From Exiguobacterium sp. BMC-KP (lineage in GTDB: Bacteria; Bacillota; Bacilli; Exiguobacteriales; Exiguobacteriaceae): a DNA stretch of 64,000 bases. The translations under genes were made by a program, and so were the position numbers. Shown piece by piece: positions 60,123 to 64,000 of this stretch. Position 1 is the stretch's first letter. Each line of letters opens with the position of its first letter. The notes below the pieces were generated by a model that made no database searches, was not told where the DNA came from, and worked only from the letters and a program-made list of their open reading frames with translations. The stretch covers positions 186,001 through 250,000 of the forward strand of contig NZ_LGIW01000012.1 in NCBI RefSeq assembly GCF_001275385.1, given 5' to 3'.

Positions 60123-60151
60123 ACCGTACCGCATTGAGTAACGCGTGTCAA
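60123..60151 (-). promoter_or_regulatory. promoter of the S-box transcript
   Basis: TTGACA (60151-60146), 17-bp spacer, TACGGT (60128-60123) on the minus strand; it lies between the znuA stop and the aptamer. Confidence 0.6.
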
Positions 60152-60158
60152 CTGTACT

Positions 60159-61136
60159 TTACTGAAGTGCTTGTTTCAATGTCTGGACGTTTTCTTCCAT
60201 CAATTTGAAATAAGAACTGTTTTGTTGCGTTTTCGTGACCGACTCTAGGTTATGAATCGTCACGGATTCAGCTCCGATTTCTTTTTGGATGACGCGCGCG
60301 ACCTTCGGGGAAACAGTCTCTTCGAATGCGATATATTTCAAATCATGCATGCGTGCTTCTTTCACTAAAGCAGCCAGTTGCTTTTGTGAGGGTTCATCGG
60401 AAGGAGAAATTCCGGCGATTGGAAGTTGCGTAAATCCGTACCGTTCTGCAAGATAACCATAAGCGGCATGCGTGACAAGCAATTCTTTTTTCGATCCGTC
60501 AGCGACGGCTTGCTTGAATTGTTCGTCTAACTCATCAGCTTGTTGGTCGAAGGCTTCTAAGTTTTTCTCGAATGTTGCTTTATCTTTTGGTGCTTCTTTT
60601 GATAGAGCAATTGTAATCGAACGTGCCATTGCTTTCGCGTTGATAGGATCGAGCCAGACGTGTGGATCATATTTTCCATGATCATGTCCTTCTTCTTCAT
60701 GCGCATGTTCATCCGTTGCGTGATCATCATGTCCTTCTTCTTCATGAGCGTGAAGCGTAGCATCCGATTCTAGTAAGGTAACGTCTTTACTCGTCTCAAT
60801 GAAACGGACGTCCGTGCCTTTTAAGCTCTCTTGGATTTTTTTCGAATACGGTTCGAGTGTCGTACCTGTCAAGAGGAATAGGTCACCTTTAGCGATTTCA
60901 GTGAGTTGCTTTGAGGTGGGTTCATAAGAGTGAGGGTCTGCTCCAGGTGGGACGATCATCTTGACGCTGACTTGATCACCGCCGATTTCACGAGCAATAG
61001 CAGCGGTTGCGAACGTTGATGTATAAACTTCTGTCTGTTTGTTATTTGAAGTCGACGAATCGCTGTTTGAGCCGCAAGCTGCGAGGAGACTTGCACTCGC
61101 AAATGCGACCGTTAGAGCGGGAATGACTTTTTTCAT
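60159..61136 (-). CDS. znuA: zinc ABC transporter substrate-binding lipoprotein (ZnuA/AdcA family)
   Basis: 325 residues. Lipobox LLAACGSN near Cys21, cluster A-1 fold. Metal ligands are visible as His in GADPHSYEPTSKQL, a His/Glu/Asp-rich loop around 133-155 (HAHEEEGHDD repeated), HVWLDPINAK, and the late THAAYGYLAERYG. Zinc is favoured over Mn because of the His-rich loop and the Zur-like box upstream. No permease or ATPase gene is adjacent, so it must work with a transporter encoded elsewhere. Confidence 0.92.
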   Translation of the reverse strand: MKKVIPALTVAFASASLLAACGSNSDSSTSNNKQTEVYTSTFATAAIAREIGGDQVSVKMIVPPGADPHSYEPTSKQLTEIAKGDLFLLTGTTLEPYSKKIQESLKGTDVRFIETSKDVTLLESDATLHAHEEEGHDDHATDEHAHEEEGHDHGKYDPHVWLDPINAKAMARSITIALSKEAPKDKATFEKNLEAFDQQADELDEQFKQAVADGSKKELLVTHAAYGYLAERYGFTQLPIAGISPSDEPSQKQLAALVKEARMHDLKYIAFEETVSPKVARVIQKEIGAESVTIHNLESVTKTQQNSSYFKLMEENVQTLKQALQ

Positions 61137-61156
61137 TATGTGTTACCTCCGTTTTT

Positions 61157-61177
61157 AAAACGTAATTGTTCCGATTT
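61157..61177. promoter_or_regulatory. Zur box upstream of znuA
   Basis: On the minus strand AAATCGGAACAATTACGTTTT, 18 of 20 defined positions of AAATCGTAATNATTACGATTT. It lies just downstream of the -10, covering the transcription start. Confidence 0.75.
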
Positions 61178-61187
61178 GGACTTTTTC

Positions 61188-61216
61188 ACTATAGCGGAAC
61201 GTACGGGAGGCGTCAA
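61188..61216 (-). promoter_or_regulatory. promoter of znuA
   Basis: TTGACG (61216-61211), 17-bp spacer, TATAGT (61193-61188) on the minus strand. Confidence 0.7.
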
Positions 61217-61306
61217 GTAGGAATACCGAGACGTTCGACTTCTTTTAAAACGGGGTAAAAGAGTAATAAAGTGAAGAAACTGGTACGTCTTATTGGAGGT
61301 GATCAA

Positions 61307-62296
61307 GTGAAACGTGAAACTGCATGGCTAATGGGGGGAGCTGCATTATTGACGACGGCAGCAGCGGGAGCAAGCATTTGGAACAATTATGGGGCACTGC
61401 TTCGATGGACTGAACCCGCCTTGCCACTCACAGAAAAACAACTCGCACCGCGGACGCTCACCTACAAACAAGTGGGAGACCGCACCTTACAACTCGATCT
61501 CTATTATCCGCCAGGAGAAGGACCGTTTCCGGTCGCAATCTACGCGCATGGTGGCGCATTCGTTCGTGGTGAGCGCGAGGACATGTTCTGCTTTAGCCCA
61601 ATCGTTGATCGCCTACTTGAACTCGGAGTTGCCGTTTGTAGTATCGATTATCGTTTGTTCGAAGACGGCAGTTATTTTCCGGATAACTTGGAGGATGTAC
61701 GGGATGCGCTATGCTTTTTAAACAAGGAAGCAGAGGATCTCCGTATTCTAAGAGGACGAATGATGGTATGGGGAGACTCAGCCGGAGCTGCACTTATGCT
61801 GACGACGGCACTTGCTCCAACTGCTTTCGTCGGGGAGCGCGATGAAGGACACATGCCATTGATCAGTGGTGTCATCGCTTTATATCCACCGACGAATTTT
61901 TTATTGTTTAATTTCATTCAGACTTGGATCGCTCACATTAAGTTTTATAAAGGTGGACGGGAAGAATGGCGCAAACTTATGACCCACGTTTCACCCGTGA
62001 CGCATCTCTCATCAGACGCCCCACCAATCATGCTCCTGCATGGCAAAAAAGATCCAATCGTTCCCTTTTCACAAGCGCTCCATTTCGTTGAGAAGGGAGC
62101 CGATGTAGGAGCGGATGTCCGTTTGTTTTCTTTTCCGAATGGTACCCACTCACTTGCTAGTTTTGCACAGACCGAAAATCCATTAAAGATTGAGCGACTG
62201 CTCGAACGAATTGAACGATTCACCTGTCAGGTGTTGTTATTGCCACCGCGACAACTTTCAAGTGAAAAACATGATACAATCAGTCATATTTCTTGA
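61307..62296 (+). CDS. alpha/beta-hydrolase, esterase/lipase (HSL-like)
   Basis: 329 residues. GTG 61307 is chosen because AGGTGATC, a near-perfect anti-16S match, lies at the right distance; an earlier in-frame GTG (61271) has none. One N-terminal hydrophobic segment (GGAALLTTAAAGASIW) may anchor it. Oxyanion motif YAHGGAFVRGERED (HGGG-type), nucleophile in VWGDSAGAALML near 167, Asp in GKKDPIVPF and His in NGTHSLASF. Carboxylesterase-like; substrate unknown. Overlaps the start context of the next gene and is probably co-transcribed with it. Confidence 0.85.
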   Translation: MKRETAWLMGGAALLTTAAAGASIWNNYGALLRWTEPALPLTEKQLAPRTLTYKQVGDRTLQLDLYYPPGEGPFPVAIYAHGGAFVRGEREDMFCFSPIVDRLLELGVAVCSIDYRLFEDGSYFPDNLEDVRDALCFLNKEAEDLRILRGRMMVWGDSAGAALMLTTALAPTAFVGERDEGHMPLISGVIALYPPTNFLLFNFIQTWIAHIKFYKGGREEWRKLMTHVSPVTHLSSDAPPIMLLHGKKDPIVPFSQALHFVEKGADVGADVRLFSFPNGTHSLASFAQTENPLKIERLLERIERFTCQVLLLPPRQLSSEKHDTISHIS

Positions 62297-62313
62297 ATGA
62301 AGGAGACAGAGAC

Positions 62314-62904
62314 ATGACTGAAATTTGTTTAGTGCGGCATGGTCAGACGGATTGGAACTTAAATGAACGGATCCAAGGAAGAGAAGATATTCCATTGAAT
62401 GCAACAGGAAGAAGACAAGCGGAGCTAAGCGCCGCTTATCTAGCAAATGAGGAGTGGGATGTCTTATTAGCAAGCCCGTTATCGCGTGCCGTTGAGACAG
62501 CTGAAATCATCGGTCGTGCTGTCGGATTGACGATCACAGCGACGGATGACCGACTCGTTGAACGCGAGTTTGGTGCAGCTTCCGGTGAGCCGGTCGCAGC
62601 GATTTATGAAGCGGTTCAAGCGAACGATACGAACCTCGTTCCGGGTCTTGAGACGGAACAAGCGATTCAGGACCGCGTGTTCGAAGCGTTACAGGAAGTG
62701 ACGCGAGTGCATGAGGGCAAACGCATCTTAATCGTTTGTCATTCACATACGATCAAGGCAGCCTTATCATCGATTGATGAGACGTTCAGTTACCGGACAC
62801 CGTTAAAAAACGCGTGTGCGAATTATATCCACTATACGGATCACTATACGATTGATCGAATTAATGTAGCGGATCACATCACGGATGAAGTTGAGAAACC
62901 TTAA
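62314..62904 (+). CDS. histidine phosphatase family protein (PhoE/GpmB-like)
   Basis: 196 residues from ATG 62314, eight bases after AAGGAG. The LVRHGQTDWNLNERIQG motif carries the phospho-His (residue 9), LLASPLSRAVETAEII the second Arg, EREFGAASGEP the catalytic Glu, and VCHSHTIKAAL the late His. Broad-specificity phosphatase rather than glycolytic mutase is more likely at this length. Its end overlaps the convergent YwpF-like gene by 4 bp. Confidence 0.88.
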   Translation: MTEICLVRHGQTDWNLNERIQGREDIPLNATGRRQAELSAAYLANEEWDVLLASPLSRAVETAEIIGRAVGLTITATDDRLVEREFGAASGEPVAAIYEAVQANDTNLVPGLETEQAIQDRVFEALQEVTRVHEGKRILIVCHSHTIKAALSSIDETFSYRTPLKNACANYIHYTDHYTIDRINVADHITDEVEKP

Positions 62905-63392
62905 GAAATCGGTGCTTCCGGATGTTCTGCTAAATACTGTTTGAATGTTTCCTTCGCAATGCTCGTAATATGCGCGCCACGTTTTGAACGACGATCCTTG
63001 TACTCTTGGACGAGCTCCTCGCCGGCGAATCCGTCCTCGACGACTTCGCGTAAGATTGATTCGGATAAATCATTCTTCATCATGACCATCTTACCGGTGA
63101 AGACATACGAGACGTGTTCGCTTAAGGCAGTCCGTTCAAGGGGCGTGACGATCATCGCAGCAGGATCATTATCAGGTCGTGAGATCGTGATTTCAATTAA
63201 AGCACGTAAATGTTTTGTGAACAATTCATCGACGATTGGCTGATCGCTAGAGGGTACGACGATTTCTGCAACCCATTGTGCTGTCTGTTCGGTGCTGACC
63301 GTCAACCCGTCCTGAATGGCGACAGGAATCGTTGTATCGCGCCCGGATTCATCCATTAAAATGCGTAATGTGCATAATTTAAAGGTTTTCAT
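62901..63392 (-). CDS. ywpF: YwpF-like family protein
   Basis: 163 residues. The opening MKTFKLCTLRILMDE and the alternating beta-strand/helix plan (WVAEIVVPSSDQPIVDELF, RALIEITISRPDNDPA, VSYVFTGKMVMMKNDLSESILREVVED) match my memory of B. subtilis YwpF, a protein of unknown function. GGGAGGG precedes ATG 63392 and TATACT lies upstream. No membrane segment or catalytic motif. Confidence 0.72.
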   Translation of the reverse strand: MKTFKLCTLRILMDESGRDTTIPVAIQDGLTVSTEQTAQWVAEIVVPSSDQPIVDELFTKHLRALIEITISRPDNDPAAMIVTPLERTALSEHVSYVFTGKMVMMKNDLSESILREVVEDGFAGEELVQEYKDRRSKRGAHITSIAKETFKQYLAEHPEAPIS

Positions 63393-63534
63393 GAAAAAAT
63401 TGCCCTCCCTTGATCGCTTACGATTTTTCTACAGTATACCGTGCGGAATGTGGGACGGGAAACTTTTCCTGACGAAATTCGTATGAACTATGTTTAAATA
63501 AGACTAGATACTACTAACAGGAGGATCGTTCATT

Positions 63535-63861
63535 ATGCCGCAAGTACTCATTGGAATATTAGGAATCCTGGGTATCGTTTTGCTTGCCCACCATATCATC
63601 ATGTATTGGCATGCTGAACCGACAGACCGCCCGACGCTTGCATATCGCATTGCGCTCCTGATTGCCTGTTTGCTACTCATTAGTGGAAGTGATCATTTAA
63701 TCAGTATTTTTTACGCGGATTCCTTAGCCGAATTCGGTCAACGCATAACGTATATCGTCTTCATCGGAGGTGCACTTGGCTTCGCGTGGTACTTTCGTAA
63801 GAAGATGGAACAAGCGCCAACAGAAATGACACCTGTCGGAAACGAAGCAGGATTGACATGA
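63535..63861 (+). CDS. small integral membrane protein of unknown function
   Basis: 108 residues with three hydrophobic segments (VLIGILGILGIVLLAHHIIMY, AYRIALLIACLLLISGSDHL and YIVFIGGALGFAWYF) and a short charged tail. The family is unknown to me. AGGAGGATC precedes ATG 63535. It stands alone between the YwpF-like promoter and a strong terminator. Confidence 0.7.
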   Translation: MPQVLIGILGILGIVLLAHHIIMYWHAEPTDRPTLAYRIALLIACLLLISGSDHLISIFYADSLAEFGQRITYIVFIGGALGFAWYFRKKMEQAPTEMTPVGNEAGLT

Positions 63862-63863
63862 GA

Positions 63864-63906
63864 AAAAGCGCCGTTCGTCCTGAGGGAGGAGGAACGGCGC
63901 TTTTTT
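63864..63906. terminator. bidirectional terminator
   Basis: AAAAGCGCCGTTC ... GAACGGCGCTTTT, T6 following; between the small membrane protein gene and the partial gene at the window end. Confidence 0.85.
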
Positions 63907-63911
63907 GTGTC

Positions 63912-64000
63912 TTATTTTAAACCACTCGCGAGTCGCGTATCGCGAATCATGTCGAGTTTTAACTTCCAAAGACGGTCGCTAAAGGTCACAGCATAGATTT
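63912..64000 (-). CDS. 3' end of a protein gene, product unknown
   Basis: Only the last 28 codons and the TAA stop (63914-63912) are inside the window. The peptide ends TFSDRLWKLKLDMIRDTRLASGLK in outline. It is open across the whole visible stretch and is followed by a terminator on its strand, which supports a real gene end. No family can be named from so little. Confidence 0.6.
   Translation of the reverse strand, partial: IYAVTFSDRLWKLKLDMIRDTRLASGLK

Noticed and set aside
1-64000. CRISPR arrays, prophage, transposases, tRNA or rRNA genes
   Set aside because: I looked for regularly spaced repeats, recombinase or transposase motifs and cloverleaf or rRNA signatures on both strands and recognised none.

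Overview
The window looks like chromosomal DNA of a Gram-positive Bacillota, most likely Bacillales and plausibly Exiguobacterium. The grounds are strong AGGAGG ribosome sites, frequent TTG/GTG starts, a T-box, an S-box, Fur, Zur and CcpA-type sites, and Bacillus-type families (YwpF, YycC, DUF1836, AdeR/Ald, YwcA/YwcB). The genus is inference. I see no rRNA, tRNA, CRISPR array, insertion sequence, prophage or integrase. About 57 protein genes are packed between hairpin terminators.

Layout. 1-6.6 kb: SDR reductase tail overlapping a four-PAS histidine kinase, a membrane-anchored Mrr-type nuclease, a small unknown protein behind a palindrome-controlled promoter, a DUF1836 regulator, a polyprenol/phytol-kinase-like enzyme and a TPR protein. 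6.7-10.8 kb: alanine island (ald, adeR-like regulator, Na+/alanine symporter) with a shared 17-bp palindrome in front of ald and between regulator and symporter. 10.8-14.6 kb: TauE/SafE exporter, acetate-type symporter plus DUF485 partner with a cre site, VTT membrane protein. 14.8-24.6 kb: trhO with a structured leader, esterase, membrane diguanylate cyclase, T-box argS, metallophosphatase, LysR/SDR/CMD cluster, YajQ. 24.7-35.2 kb: pullulanase with a membrane tail, two M50-type proteins, MMPL and MATE transporters, old yellow enzyme, exonuclease. 35.3-42.9 kb: a three-gene operon (secreted repeat protein, response regulator, kinase), maa, stress SDR, VOC protein, nox with a Rex/FNR-like palindrome, and a YitT-type protein behind a roughly 200-nt structured leader that I cannot assign to a known class.

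43.6-51.8 kb is the most unusual part: one tightly overlapping eight-gene operon on the minus strand. Its promoter (TTGACA-17-TATAGT) carries a Fur box in the spacer. It encodes a lipoprotein, an NDP-sugar epimerase, a flippase-like membrane protein, a membrane-anchored alkaline-phosphatase-superfamily enzyme, a polyprenyl-phosphate-sugar-type GT2, an extracytoplasmic helical membrane protein, an FTR1 iron permease and a GT-C-type membrane glycosyltransferase. I read it as a candidate iron-starvation system that couples FTR1 iron uptake to building or decorating a surface glycan or glycoprotein.

51.9-64 kb: YbjN-like protein, a four-domain CoA-disulfide reductase/rhodanese/TusA/DsrE fusion behind a CstR/CsoR-like operator, a second AGCS symporter, aldo/keto reductase, an S-box-controlled NhaC-family (MetT-like) transporter, a Zur-box znuA without its own permease/ATPase, a hydrolase, a histidine phosphatase, YwpF-like and small membrane proteins, and the 3' end of another gene.

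Start codons were chosen by ribosome-site position. Functions rest on recognised motifs and family memory, not on database searches.
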